A DNA stretch of 64,000 bases from Astropecten irregularis (Eukaryota > Echinodermata > Asteroidea > Paxillosida > Astropectinidae): positions 8,469,662 through 8,533,661 of the forward strand of contig OZ020252.1 of assembly GCA_963971285.1 (NCBI GenBank), given 5' to 3'. The position numbers and the translations under genes are program-made. This document shows positions 45,916 to 58,563 of the stretch, piece after piece. The notes under the pieces were generated by a model. The model was given only the letters and a program-made list of their open reading frames with translations. It had not been told where the DNA came from and did not search any database. Position 1 is the stretch's first letter. Each line of letters opens with the position of its first letter.

Positions 45916-46994
45916 TTACGGGGTTCTAAGCAAGGCCCTACATGCATGTACGTCCATGCATGCAATATGATATCAGACAGGATATTTATAGATTTGGCAG
46001 TAGCTCAGCATTCTTTGTGTGTCATATTCCTCACATAGGCCTATATGCTGATACAGCAGTGTAAATGTCACACGTGGTTGCGTACGTGATAGTAATGCCA
46101 CTGGACGTCATTGAGACAAGGAACGAATCATTGACAAAATGAGTCAAGAGTACGTGCTTACATGATTCACACATGAATGTGTGAAAAACCACAATTAACA
46201 TTAATGAAAAATGCAACGGAACAGCATTCCATTACAAATCTCCATACAATTTTGAATTTAACGGTAATTTCTGATAAATATAATTCAGTCACTGGATATT
46301 TCTTAATTCTTTAACGCATTCTATAGATATGCCTGTATAATATCCCAAATTGAAAGGTCTGGGCCTACAAAGCATACATTTTGTCTGACATACATAGGCC
46401 ATAATACAGTATATAATGGAGTTTTAGCAAACAGCTGACATAGACAGATAGACTGGATTTGTCACAATAAGAGAATATTATTCAGAGACCTGGGCATAAC
46501 CACTGGAAGGTCAAGGCCTCAATGACCTCAACCTCAAAATCCAGACCCCATAGAGCTATATAAACAACAACACTCTGTTAATGGATGTATGGTACAGGTA
46601 GTGCACAAGAATTCAGCACGGCTTAATGTATTTGTACATATGAACATCAGTGGCATTTTGCTGCAAGATTTCATGGATGCCACAATTAATCATCCACATC
46701 TAGTACAAGCGAAAAGGAAATGTACCATAAATCTCAGTAGCCATTAAATCTCGGACCATAACTACTGCATGGAGAAGAATTTCTCCATGGCTATTTCTTC
46801 TCCTTGGTACAGTATCTAGTGCCCACAGTTCAGCACTCAACTTCCTGATCACTCTTAATATTATTACATAAAATGTTGCCATGAAATTGAAAGCACTCTT
46901 GGCACTGATTGACAGGCAAATAGCACTTACATGTATGCCCAAGACCATATTTAATGGTTCAAGTACTGGTACATATACTGTAACTAGCACAATT
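45916..46994. other. Intergenic, nothing recognised
   Basis: No supported ORF or repeat family. Confidence 0.4.
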
Positions 46995-47264
46995 AAACTT
47001 ATTGAAAAGTGAACACAGAAAAATTGACTGGAGCGGGATTCGAACCGGCGACCTCCTGAATACCGTACAGGCGCTCTACCAACTGAGCCATCCAGCCCTA
47101 TGTTGGTGGTGACCCCAATAGTCAACTATCTTTGTTCGTTTGGCAGTCAGAAGCCATGAAACCACGCACACACCGTCACACCCCAGGGATCGTTTCAATG
47201 ATACATGCAACAATGCTGCAACCTGGGAACGGTACATGGAGGATCACTCAAAGAGGATACGGCT
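46995..47264 (-). mobile_element. SINE family S1, full copy
   Basis: On the minus strand: AAGCCGTATCCTCTTTGAGT block, TTTCATGGCTTCTGACTGCC, GGGCTGGATGGCTCAGTTGG, CCGGTTCGAATCCCGCTCC, then TTCTGTGTTCACTTTTCAAT. The CTGGA / TCCAG pairing of the head is kept but no full acceptor stem. Best-preserved copy of the family here. Confidence 0.75.
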
Positions 47265-48048
47265 TTTTTAAACTTAAACAATTAAACTTTAACGAATAAA
47301 TGAACGGATTATAATCTAAAGAGAAATTGAAAACGGCACTCACAAAAATTTGGAATTGTATAATACTCACTGTACAACCAATTAATGCCAAATGTACTGT
47401 GCACTGCATTAGGAAACACAAAATGATACAAATCTACATACTTCAATATATCTACATACAGTGTGCATCAGTACATCATGTACATCCTTCCTCTATGGTA
47501 CAGTGTACAATTCATGTACTCATCTCAACAACGTCTTATGAATTCACATACTTCTTGTCATGAATTTTGTTCTGTGGGGATGTCCATTGATTTCAGCTCC
47601 TGCGGAGTCTGGAATGTCAATATAGTAATCAGATTGTAGCCAGTGTCCACTTAAGGGTGTCCTCATGCAGTTCTCCTGTTGCCCTACAGTACGTATCATG
47701 TAAGATGCGCTGTGCGTGCAATGCACATTGTACAAAATTCGATCATTCACCTGAGTTGCGGCAAAATTTGCATATCTGTATACAGTATATACATGTAGTC
47801 ATGGTAGTGTGTAACACTAACATAATATGTACAATACAGTTTGTGTACACAAGTGTTAGCCTACATAATAGAAAAGTTACACAAATTCATAATTATATAT
47901 ATGCAAATTAAGCCTGCACTAATTCACCAATTGAGTATGCAGTGTTCATCACCTACGTCAGAGAAGGGCAAGCTAGCCTTATTTGCATTTTTTACAGTAC
48001 GATATTGGATTTAATTCACCCCACTGATCCTAACTACACTCCTCAGTG

Positions 48049-48246
48049 GCCTAAGCAGTATGGCATCTGCACTAAAAAGCAGGAGGTCGTGGGTTTGAAT
48101 CCAACCTGAGCCAACATATGATTTGTTCATGTGCACTCAACAAGCACTGAGTATGGAATGCTCACCTACGTTATTGAAGGGCAAGCCTAATTTGCATTGA
48201 TATTAGTATAATTATCCCCGACGAAAAATCATTAATATTCATAAAA
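48049..48246 (+). mobile_element. SINE family S2, full copy
   Basis: GTGGCCTAAGCAGTATGGCA, GTCGTGGGTTTGAATCCAAC, then CAAGCACTGAGTATGGAATG, GAAGGGCAAGCCTAATTTGC and AAAAATCATTAATATTCATA. A fragment of the same body lies at 47905-47990. Confidence 0.7.
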
Positions 48247-50105
48247 TCCATACCGGTAATTAATTCCAACACCCAACGTACATGTATGTATTTTTGTTCT
48301 CTTTTTTGTTTCAATTTACTATGCCTATACATGTACATGTAGGTCTACCTGCGTGAATTAATTTTCATATATATTCAAGTTAAAAAAACAACAGATGTAC
48401 TTGTGTGTGTACATCTGTGTGTGTACAACTTCATCAAGTTTACCACACCACACTGCGCTCAAAATGACAAACACAAAATTTATCTTTGTTTCGTTTTTTG
48501 TTTTGTTTTTCAAAAGGTCACTTGAGTACACACACCTCGACGCGTACCACATCATCATGGTGACTACAAACTACAAAGTCCAACCAGCTTGAGACAGCCC
48601 ACCAGGGCGGGGTCAATTATTGTCTCCAGTTATTGTCTCGCCACCCTTTTACGCAGAGACTAATCAAGAGTTACTGAAGATCAAAATTCAACAACGTATA
48701 CGTGTGTGAATGAAAACATTGTATTTTATGTACATATGTAAGTTGTAAGAAAACCAGGTAGGCCTACATGGCTAGTTGTATGCATTGTACAGTACATAAA
48801 AAAGGGTTGGCCTGTACCATACACAGCTGCCAGCCGGCTGAGGTCAATACTGCACTGAGGTGATAGCCAAAGCAAACAAGACCAGGTATAATGCAGGTTT
48901 TTTTTGTAAAAAAAAAACACATTTGTTTTTAAATTTTTTGCTGTGTCATCCAACATAATTTGGTGTTTTAGTTTTATTAGCAATTTTTATATTCATCAAA
49001 TAACCACAAGGGAAACTGACTGAAAAGGGCTCAGCACTCGAGCTATTTATAGAATAAATGTTCAGACAAACTTCACAATGTTTACGTGTAAGTTAATAGG
49101 GCAACGTGCGACTTGTTTGTCCGAACATCTGAATGTGACGTCACAAGCACGGAGCCCTATTATAGGCCTAAGTCATTGAAAGGTGAACAAAACAGATGAC
49201 CTACAGTGTAAAACAAACAAAATGCCTAACTGGGAACTGAATGTATAAACACTTCAAATTATCATAACTGGTGACCTTTTTTGCAGTGACCCATCTTTTT
49301 TTGGGGGGCGCTTTGGAGGTCCATCAACTGTCACTTACTTTTTGTATGCAGATTTTTAAATTTTATGCTGTTCCAACGGTATATGAAGAATTCCTTTTCT
49401 TTTTCTTTGTCCTTTTTTTGATAGTTTTCGATCGATGTGATGTGCAATCAATTTATGATTTGTGGACTTTAGTGGCGGCAGACATCTTTGGTTGTCCTTG
49501 GCATTCACACATACGCACGTAGCAATTCTGAGCATAAAGTCGTTGGTGTACAAGTGCCCACAACCAGTGAGAGCAGTGGAATCCACTCCATCTGCTAAAG
49601 TCTCCTGCATTTACTACAGTACATGCTGGCATGGGTGTTCATACTGTGTAATCTACACGTACATGTACATACTTACACAGGCTCAACATGCATGTACAGC
49701 ACCTGTATGTATGTATGTATGTGTACATTTTCTTTATCATAGATGATAATACCTGCCAATAAAACCCAGGTTCAGTACATGTTTTATGGTAACTGGATGA
49801 GAAAATGGTAGTTTACAAAATGCAAAGCATACATGTACATGTAGGTTAATTATTTATGTGCACTTCGAATTCATGAAAGTGTTTGTTCATAATTATTTGG
49901 TTTGAATAGAAATTAACATCTGTCAGTAGTTGGCTCTGTCGGCTCCTTTGCATTTCTCAACAGCGGGAAGTCCAACCACAAAACAAGGAACTTGTTCTAT
50001 GGTTTAAATAATGAGGGAAGATCCAATCAATAGTCCCTCGGTATTCTTGGAAAGAAGCTGTTTTGGGATTTTTCTTTTACACAACAGTGTCTGAAGATCA
50101 TGAGA
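48247..50105. other. Intergenic; a short AATAGG MITE relic, otherwise nothing
   Basis: 49095-49161 (AATAGGGCAACGTGCG … AAGCACGGAGCCCTATT) is a shortened relative of 24096-24236. A TGTA microsatellite is at 49704-49722. No supported gene. Confidence 0.4.
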
Positions 50106-50580
50106 CCAGGGCTGCCTTCCGCTTGCGAGAACATGTTCGTGAGGTTTGCGTTACGCTTGGATTTTGAATTGGAATGCAACAAATGGCGAACATGTGTTGC
50201 GTAGGCCTACATGGTCCATCTTTCATTCAATGTAGTTACTGTTTTTAGCCAAGTTAAGCCAACTTTAGTGGTCTCCTCTACACGGTTAGCTAGAAGTTAA
50301 GCGAACATTGTTTTCATGTTTGGCGAACAGCGCGTTCCGGTTTGAAAACAGTTGCACACAAAGGGTGTATTTGTTTAGCTTCCCCGGGTCGACACCAGTC
50401 AACCTCGTCACAATTCTCTCGCTTGTTTTGTGTGCACGACCATTCCCAGCGAGGGCTGACCCGTGTTAGCTAAACGAATGCACCCAAAGTGGGTGTGTTC
50501 CACTCCAGCTAACTACACGCACAGTGCACAATTTGACATTGTGCACCGTGCGTGTAGTTAGCTGGAGTGGAACGCACCCC
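50106..50580. mobile_element. TIR element copy 2 with a nested MITE and terminal palindrome
   Basis: Related to 38327-38632. It contains an inserted MITE at about 50362-50490 (GGGTGTATTTGTTTAGCTTC … GTTAGCTAAACGAATGCACCC) and ends in a 75-bp palindrome 50500-50577 (CCACTCCAGCTAACTACACG and complement). Confidence 0.65.
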
Positions 50581-51742
50581 AGGTCCCCAGGTTTACAAAG
50601 CACTGGTTAATTGCCAGGTATATGCCTAGTTTCACAGGCGCCTGTATCTGGAGACCATTCAAAGGTGCTGGTCTAATGGAAGTGCCTCGGTCTCAGGACG
50701 GGAAAGCCAGGACATTATTCATAAATGTGTTTGCCCGGCCCGTATGCTGTACGAAGTATACCTGCATATTTCTGCTATTAAAACTTGCTCTATGTGAATA
50801 CACATGTAGACCTATAAAAAGCATCCGAGTGCATTAACCATGTTAACACTTAACAGTGTATAGGTGCGTGTATTTATAAGCTCACAAGTTTTCCTTTCCT
50901 TTATAGTTTTGGGACCAGTCTTATCACAATCCCCTGTAGTACATTAAAATGTTGGGAGCATGAAAGCAATAAATCAGGATTGGCTGCGAGGTTGATATTC
51001 TTCCCCTGATAACTTCCTTGTCATGCTTGTGGATGGAACCAACAGAGGGACTTTGTTGCTGCATTCAAAGTGGGGTAAAATTCACTTTTCAGATATGCTA
51101 CCCCAGTGTTACACAGCTGAGATTGAAGTTCATCACTGAGTATGCCTTAAGGTAACTCTTAGAGGATTAGTTGCAATGATCGTAATTACCCTTGGTCTGA
51201 TATGGCCCGTGTCAGACCAAGGGTTACGATCATCGCAACTACTGTACTGGTTGACATCCTTGGCTTTAGACATGCAGTGGGCGCAGAGGGTGTGCAGCAT
51301 GGCTTGGGCGACTTTTTCATCAAGGTTTTGTGCGCATGCACGCTGATATGCAAATGTAGGTAAACAGAGGTGAAATGTTTTCTGTAGGAATTGTATATTT
51401 TGCAGGCACCGTCATGCATTCTTCTTGTTGGCCATGCCGGCCTTCTTATTCTAAAGGTTATTTTGCCAAAGGTACGTTCTAGATTATACTGCAAATTAGC
51501 CAATGGGAACGGCAAAATAGCATATGTAGGAAGGGTAGGAAGATTGCCAGTGCCGGCAAAATATAGTATACACTGCCATCTGTAATGAAATGAGGAATCG
51601 GGCTCCAGTCATTGAACTATAATTATCAAAATATAATGCCGTTCGTCGGTTCGTGTACATTAATTAGTCCACTCTGCCCCTCTGAATAGTCCGGTACCCA
51701 GCTTCTACAGTAAAGTAACTCATCTAAATACGACCCTTCATC
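50581..51742. other. Intergenic, one palindrome, doubtful ORF
   Basis: 51170-51243 is a hairpin (CAATGATCGTAATTACCCTT … AAGGGTTACGATCATCGCAA). A minus-strand frame overlaps it (see findings). Nothing else recognised. Confidence 0.4.
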
Positions 51743-51961
51743 AGGGTTAGTGTCTTTTACGCCAACCATATTATTTTCAGTACCGGTATTTATTTGTTTC
51801 TTCTGTTCCAAAATAAGATTTGTTACTTGAAGCAAATTTATTCATGGGTCCTGTAAACCCTAAAATTAACATATTTCGGCAATATTTCAGTGAAAAAAAC
51901 CAAGTTTATTACCCAAATAAATACTGAAAATAATGTGGGTGGCCTAAAAGACACTAATGCC
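51743..51961 (+). mobile_element. hAT-type MITE, copy 2
   Basis: Flanks CCTTCATC (51735-51742) and TCTTCATC (51962-51969) are a 7/8-matching duplication. Arms as in 17809-18022, in the opposite orientation. Confidence 0.75.
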
Positions 51962-51969
51962 TCTTCATC

Positions 51970-53304
51970 TGTTGGGTCTGGGTACGAGACTAACCAGAGT
52001 GGACTAATGTACACGAATGAAAATAGGCCTAACGTTAGGCAAATTGAAAGGAATTCCACAAATTGCATCAAGGCTCAACCGTCTCTTCACGTTAGACTAA
52101 ATTGTCAATTTTCTAGTAACGGTGTACAAGCAGGTCCGATACATATAAAGGGAATAAAACAACTTCATAGTTTCAACTGTTCCAAAATTAGGCCTATTGT
52201 AACTGTAACCTAACTAGCCTAACTCGTCTTGATACATTTTGTAAACGTCTGACTTTAAATTACTACTATTAGTATTACGGTATACCGTACGCCTAAAATT
52301 ATAAAAAAGAAATAAACATTTGTTAGCCCTACTGAAATATATTATTAACGACGCCCAGCGAATGAGTTTACACCTCGTAATGATTCTAAAATAAGGTAGG
52401 ACTTTAAACAGAAAGGTTAGTGTGAAAACTTACTTCCAAGTTCCAGTACTGGTTGCTGAAATAAAGGCAATTGACTTCAAGTATTTTTGTTGCTCAATCA
52501 GAAACTAACTGCATGCAGTCGTACGATGTACACAATGTACGTGTACACATATAGCACGACCTAGTCCCATTGACGTGTACATAGAGTCCAGCAAGGTGAC
52601 CAGGGAAAATGACGTGTGGAAGTATGCGCTTTTGATGGACGCGGGTACCAGTGTGCTCAACTCAACAGCTGGGGGAATTTTGGAGGTGTGTCTCCAATGG
52701 ACCAATCAGCGAGCTCCGTTGGTGGGCGTTGACGTCACTGTCAATAAACACATATCTAATCTGCATACAAAAGATCAAAACTGCAAGATTGTTTTGTACT
52801 TTTGGGTCCAGTTATCTGGAGTGTAGGAGGAAGTGGCCGTTGAGAACTGCTTGTCGGGCCACTCTGACCCCTGTGACTGTTATAAATCGGTTTTGGGTGG
52901 TTTTTGTGTGTTAATGACATCATTCATAACATGGAGCAATAGGAAGAGATACACTATGAATATGTAATGAGGTGATGAAGCCAGTATTGACTATTGTGCG
53001 GGCATGACAAAGCATTGAAAGCCATTGTCACCTGACTGACTGACTGACTGGAACCCCCACAGGGAGTCACCATTCTCTGATTTTACACGCAAATTCGCCG
53101 TCAGTGATGAAGATGATGCAATACTATTTCCCGGGCGGAAATGTTCGGTCGCGCACATTATATCATGTTCCAAACTTGAAACTGTGGCGAACACCGTACA
53201 GTGGAATGCGATTTCGCAAGAACAGTAGTTAACAATATTGCAAAATCATGCACACATCCTAACTTCCCCGTCCCGTTGCCCCAAATTGAATCAATTGTGT
53301 GCAG
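51970..53304. other. Intergenic, nothing recognised
   Basis: No supported ORF. A CCAATCAGCGAGC stretch and TGACGTCA near 52700 resemble promoter words but no gene follows on either strand. Confidence 0.35.
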
Positions 53305-53649
53305 TTAAAGGTAGTACCATACTAATTAGTAAGAGACCAAAACAGAAATGTTCACAGATTTACGTATAACTTACAGGGTATGAAGATATTGGTGGTAGAA
53401 ACATACTGTCTGTCTGAAATGCTGTATTTATCCAGAAAAGAATAAAACCAGTGACCAAAATCATTTTTTATCTTTTAAAGAAATATTGTGACCGTTCTTC
53501 ACTGTTTTCTGAAAAAAGTGGGCACAGTATGGGACTGAAAATGTCACAGATGACCGCCACTTTATCTTCCTTGATATTTTGCCCATGAATCTGCATTTCT
53601 TTGACAAAAACCGTACGATATTATGATAAGTATGATTATCACCTTTTAA
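53305..53649 (-). mobile_element. MITE-1 copy, inverted
   Basis: TTAA at 53305-53308 and 53646-53649; left terminus AAGGTAGTACCATACTAATT, diverged. Confidence 0.75.
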
Positions 53650-53784
53650 AAAATACCTTTGATCGTTTGAAACCCCAGAAATTTTGCTTCAAAAAACACG
53701 TTTTTTTTGTGTAAGTCCAAACTCCATTTACTTTTTTGTTCCGATTAAAATGACATTTAAAACATAAAGCCTCTTGTAACTGAT

Positions 53785-53908
53785 ATAAAAAAGAGTATCC
53801 AGAAAAGAGTTAAACCAGTGACCAAAATAATTTTTGACTTTTTAAAGATCAAAAATAAAAGAGAAAAGACTTAAGAAGTACTGTGGCCGTTTTTCACTGT
53901 TTTCTCAG
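53785..53908 (-). mobile_element. MITE-1 internal fragment
   Basis: GTATCCAGAAAAGAGTTAAAC … CCGTTTTTCACTGTTTTCTC, without termini. Confidence 0.65.
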
Positions 53909-54584
53909 ACAATCTCTTCCTTCCTCCATGGTTAGACGCAGCACGATGGAGCACTAGGACGTACTTATATACATGTAATACCATGGAGCCTCCATGGTAA
54001 TGAGTGGGCCTACGCCTTTCCAGGTAAAGGGGATCCGGAAAAACAAAACAAACACCGATTTTCAAGGAGACAATAAACAGATTCGTTTTATATATTCCTT
54101 GCATGGCTCTTCCATCTAGATACTGGTACTTAGTGGTAGTGGTATAAGCTTGTCATGAGCTTCCGATCTGCTGAAGAAAATTACATACGGCCCGCATACT
54201 GTACGCCGCGTTAAACATTATTTCTAACGTATAGCAAGTGCTGGCAACTTTAATGCCGGATTTTCATTTTAAAACACTGGTATACCAGCACCTATAATAA
54301 CCTTAACAAGACACTTCCGCTCGGAAGAAAAAAAATAAACATACAAACAAACAAATACAATCTTTGAGAAAGATCCTGCTAGGATCGAGACCCTCCTATA
54401 TAACTCATACCCCAAACATTTTATCATAATATATTTCAGCATTCTCAGGTCAATATTTTGGTTGATGGGCAGTTAGCAGCAGAAATGGTATATATTTAGA
54501 CCACGCGTTGTACAACATTTCCTTTAATGTAAATACATTAATTTTTACACAGTAAATCTCACCTGCTCTTTTCTCTGCGACAAT

Positions 54585-54930
54585 TTAAAGGTAGTATCAT
54601 ACTTTGGTAGCATACCGAAACAGAAATCTCACAGATTTACCTATAACTTACAGGGTATAAAGATGGTGTTGGTAGAAACATACCATTAAAATTGTTCAGA
54701 CCGAAATGCTGTATTCATCAAGAAAATAGTAAAACCAATGACCAAAAGTATTTTTGATCTTTTAAAGATCAAAAATAAAAAGAGAAAAGACTTTAGAAAT
54801 ACTGTGGCAGTTTTTCACTGTTTCCTCAAAAAGTGGGCACCAGTATGGGACTGAAATTTTCACAGATGACTGATACTTTTGCCCATGAATCTGTACTTTG
54901 ACAAAAACCAAAGTATGATATTATCTGTAA
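54585..54930 (-). mobile_element. MITE-1 copy, inverted
   Basis: TTAA at 54585-54588, AAGGTAGTATCATACTTTGG; the other end CCAAAGTATGATATTATCTG has lost TTAA. Confidence 0.8.
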
Positions 54931-55683
54931 ACCTTTCTGATAAATCTAGTCAAATACAAGCAGATAAATGGCAAAGAAATTTCAATTTTCATTTTCAAAA
55001 GGACACGCGCAGACAACCGGCTCAAAATACAAGACATTATGAGGTAAAATCATAGCCAAATGCTGGTACAAATTTTGAGACAAAACAATATTTCAATTTC
55101 ACTGCATTTTTATTTAAATACATGAATGCAGCAATATTTGTATACCATGTCAATATCATTTTCCTCATGATAAAATAATATCTGATGTTATCATTACAGA
55201 AACTGTGTAACCTATAGAAGTGGTAAAAAAAATATTCAAATTATAATAATTACAACTATGTACAATAGTTAACATTCCTTTAACCGGACTGTGACTTCAA
55301 AGAAATCCGCCATTATTTTTTTTAGGGCCAACTGTTTCCAAGAAGGTTCATACAGTAGTTGGATTAGAGTTACTGGACTTAAAGGGATGGTACAGAATTG
55401 GTAAGACAAAATACACTTCATAATCACAGATTCACATAAAACTTACACAGTATAATGGTGATGATAGGAGAAAACATCCCATGTCTGAAATGTTGAGAAA
55501 TAAATGAAACTATTTTCTGATTGGAATAAATCGCTTTGAAGCGTTTTATTCATTCGTTGAAATGTGTACATTTCTCTGTACACGGGTTTTCACTATTTTT
55601 CTCGTGACCCAGATGGCTGATTGGCCTCAAACTTCTACAGGTTTGTCAGTTAAGGTATATGATGGATTACATAATGTGCTTTC
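54931..55683. other. AT-rich intergenic, nothing recognised
   Basis: No supported feature, although GGTATATGATGGATT-type words near 55650 hint at a very old MITE. Confidence 0.35.
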
Positions 55684-55800
55684 ACTGTCACTGTCGCGAT
55701 CAGTGATCCTGCTGCTCCGGATCCCGTTTTAGCATATATCCTGCATGGGACATGGATTTGCAAGATCACTGATCGCTGAAACAAACAGACCCGGGTTCCA
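55684..55800. mobile_element. MITE-5 copy
   Basis: GATCAGTGATCCTGCTGCTC, CCGGATCCCGTTTTAGCAT … GATCACTGATCGCTGAAACA then AACAGACCCGG; related to 63718-63832. Confidence 0.6.
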
Positions 55801-56375
55801 AATTCTGAAGATATCAAACCTCCATCAACAACCCAGGAATTAAGGATAACGTCATTCCAAGATACATCCTTGCGTACATGATTCCTGAACTGAAAATCTA
55901 CATATTTATACATATATATGAAAAATAACAACAATTATAATGACAATTGAAAACAAAACATGAACATTCAGGATCAGATAAAGTCTCGGGATCAAAGTCA
56001 AGACGACTTTTCAATCAGTAAAAAGTTCTTCAATTCTATCGTTAGCATTTGTCACCTTTTAAATAAATTTGATGGATGAACAAAGTTTTCACAAATTTGC
56101 ATATTCATTAGAAAATCTAGCACAGTACCCTTTAGTGTAGGTTTCATTACTTCAAGCTGTTATCAGTGGTCTCTCCATTTCAACAAGATAATCAAAGACA
56201 ACAATTATTCAAACAAGATCAACACAAACTTACAATTGTGACATTCTGCGAATTTGTGGAGTCACTCCCTCGATAGTTAAGAAAGTAAGGTTTGCGGAGA
56301 CACCATGTACATTGAACTCTTTTCTAGAAGTGTGGTTCTGAGAAGAACCGGTGAGAAATTTTTACCTCGATGGGT

Positions 56376-56690
56376 AAAACCCTAACCCCCTAGGGGCATT
56401 TTACTGTGACCATCCTGAATCCTTCATAATCCTCCTATGGTCACACTTTAAAAACTACGTTCATCCTGAATCCTCCACAGTCCTCCAGTGATCTCACTTA
56501 TACTCAAAATGAGAGGTACCTGAATCCTTCAGAATCCTTCATTGGCCCTACCTTAAAACTGCATTATCCTGAATCCTTGCCACTCCTCCAGTGGTCCTCA
56601 CTTGAAAATGACATTATATCCTGAATCCTCTGAAATCCTCCAAAACTACCATAAGGATTTTGGAGGATTGAGGTGGGTTAGGGTTTTAAG
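56376..56690. repeat. Decayed tandem repeat enclosed by AAAACCCTAACCC / GGGTTAGGGTTTT
   Basis: The inverted ends flank roughly four degenerate units of about 75 bp containing CCTGAATCCTTC and CTCCAGTGGTC words. Confidence 0.6.
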
Positions 56691-57133
56691 TTGTCGTCAA
56701 CTGCTGTAAAATCAACTAGAAAACAAATAAATGTACCCAGGACCAAGACAAGATAAATACGTAACATACTTAATTTAACAAATATATTTACATTTCTTGA
56801 TAAATGCTTTGGAGTAATTACTAAAAGTTACATTTTAAAAGTAACTGCCTGAGATCCCCCACAAAAAGCAATTATTTTTTTTTGTACAAAATAAGTAAAA
56901 AATACAACTAGTCCATAAAAAAGAGAATGCAAGTTCCAAGTACTTGATAGAATTTTAAAAGTTTTCTCCGTCTATTAATGGGGATTTCCTCACCTTGGCT
57001 TCTGCTTAAATAACCTGTTTTCATTAAATGACTCTCTTAACGCTCTTCTAATTGGGTAATAGTATGTACATTGTAGATTGAGGAATAGAACAAATTCATG
57101 TCCTACTTTCAAGACTGATTTTGGCTTCAATCA

Positions 57134-57364
57134 GGGGCCAATTTCATAGAGCTGCTTAGCACAAAAATTCGCTAAGCATGACATTTCTGTTTTAGAAAAA
57201 ACAGGATTAACAACCAAATTTCTGTGTGTTGTGTATCACTTACCTTTGGCTGTTCTTTGGCTGTTGTTCGCTGACAATGAATATCAAATGGAATTTTCAA
57301 TGGTGGTTTGTATTTTTTTGCTAAGCAATTTTTTGTGCTAAGCAGCTCTATGAAATTGGCCCCA
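57134..57364 (+). mobile_element. MITE-3 copy
   Basis: GGGGCCAATTTCATAGAGCT left, AGCTCTATGAAATTGGCCCC right; the best-preserved inverted ends of the family in this window. Confidence 0.85.
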
Positions 57365-57512
57365 GAGCCTTTGCATCTTTTGTAATTTTGTGAATTTTTT
57401 GTGCAACAATCTGGAAGAATTCTTCAAATTTTCCAGGAATGTGGCATTTTGGTCACTTCATATTATAGTCCAAAATGAATGATTCCTTTACCCCCTCCCC
57501 TACAAATAACCC

Positions 57513-57651
57513 CTGGGGTCGATTTCACCAAACTCATCGTAACTTGCTATCAATTGTAGAAGTTATGGTTTGCATTGCAGCCCTACACAGGATGGGTTAT
57601 CCTTCGTAACTCGAACTACGATCGATCGCAGGGCTTCGTGAAATCGACCCC
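57513..57651. mobile_element. MITE-4 copy
   Basis: GGGGTCGATTTCACCAAACT and GCTTCGTGAAATCGACCCC; about 140 bp. Confidence 0.8.
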
Positions 57652-57798
57652 TGATTTGGCACTTAAGTGTTTATCTATGATAGCTCTGGGTAAAAAAAAT
57701 GTAATAAAACAAAAATTCCTAAATGAATATTTTCAACTTTGCACCATTTAAAGATATACATGTCTCTTGTTTAAAAAAAGCAAACAAAAACAAATAAG

Positions 57799-58563
57799 TA
57801 CGGAGCTCCACGAGTGCCATTCCACTTATCCGGATAACCGCATAATTCATCTCGCCAAGTCGACTTTTGAGTTGTAAGAATCATCTTGTTTCAATAATTA
57901 TCTCAACAAGATGACTATTAAAGGTGGTATCATACTTTGGTAAGAGACCAAAACGGAAATGTTCACAGATTTACGTATAACTTTCAGGGTATGAAGATGA
58001 TGCTAGTAGAAACCTACAGTTAAAATTTTTCCGCCTGAAATGGTGTATTTATCCAGAAATTAGTAAAACAATGACCAAAAATAAAAGAGAAAAGACTTAA
58101 GAAATACTGTGGCTGTTTTTCACTGTTTTCTCAAAAAGTGGGCACCGTATGGGACTGACATTTTCACAGATGACTATTACTGTATCTTCCTTGATATTTT
58201 TGCCCATGAATCTGTATTTCTCTGATAAAAACCAAAGTATGATACAACCTTTAAGCCAACACGAGAAGTCGACTTATCCTGATACTTTATCTGATAGCCA
58301 TGCAAGTCAAGGAAGTGCATCAAAAGGTGGTCTTATCATAATAAATAACATCAGTTTTATTAAGTCGTCTTTACAAGGTCAACTATCAGGTCAAGTCGAC
58401 TTCCTTCTTTCAGTAAGTCGTCTTGCCGAGATAAATTATAAAGATATGTCGACTTACTAGTTTTCACTAAGTCATCTTGTACGAATAAATTATCTTGAGA
58501 AGTCGTCTTTTAGGGCTTTATAAATTATCTGGATAAGTGGAATGGCACTCGTGGAGCTCCGTA
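57799..58563. mobile_element. Second TACGGAGC element with AAGTCGACTT array and nested MITE-1
   Basis: Inverted ends start TACGGAGCTCCACGAGTGCC, continuing through ATTCCACTTATCC. Flanks AAATAA (57792-57797, one extra G before TAC; 58564-58569) form a 6-bp duplication. The interior carries about eight copies of the palindrome AAGTCGACTT or close variants between ATAATTATCT-like spacers. A MITE-1 is inserted at 57918-58254. No transposase. Confidence 0.75.
57918..58254 (-). mobile_element. MITE-1 nested in the TACGGAGC element
   Basis: TTAA at 57918-57921 and 58251-58254; AAGGTGGTATCATACTTTGG to CCAAAGTATGATACAACC. The host element resumes on both sides. Confidence 0.85.

Noticed and set aside
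46700..47125. 141-codon minus ORF
   Set aside because: Its first part is the translated SINE S1 tRNA-like head (GLDGSVGRAPVRYSGGRRF is a typical translation of this repeat).
47544..47750. 68-codon minus ORF ending RTKFMTRSM
   Set aside because: An AG acceptor and a coding-like stretch exist, but it is isolated, without a matching upstream exon or known motif.
49356..49610. 84-codon minus ORF starting MQETLADGVD
   Set aside because: No family resemblance, no continuing exon, and poly-A rich at its end; could not be supported.
53871..54104. Minus ORF of 77 codons
   Set aside because: Contains the MITE-1 fragment at its start; remainder has no coding features.
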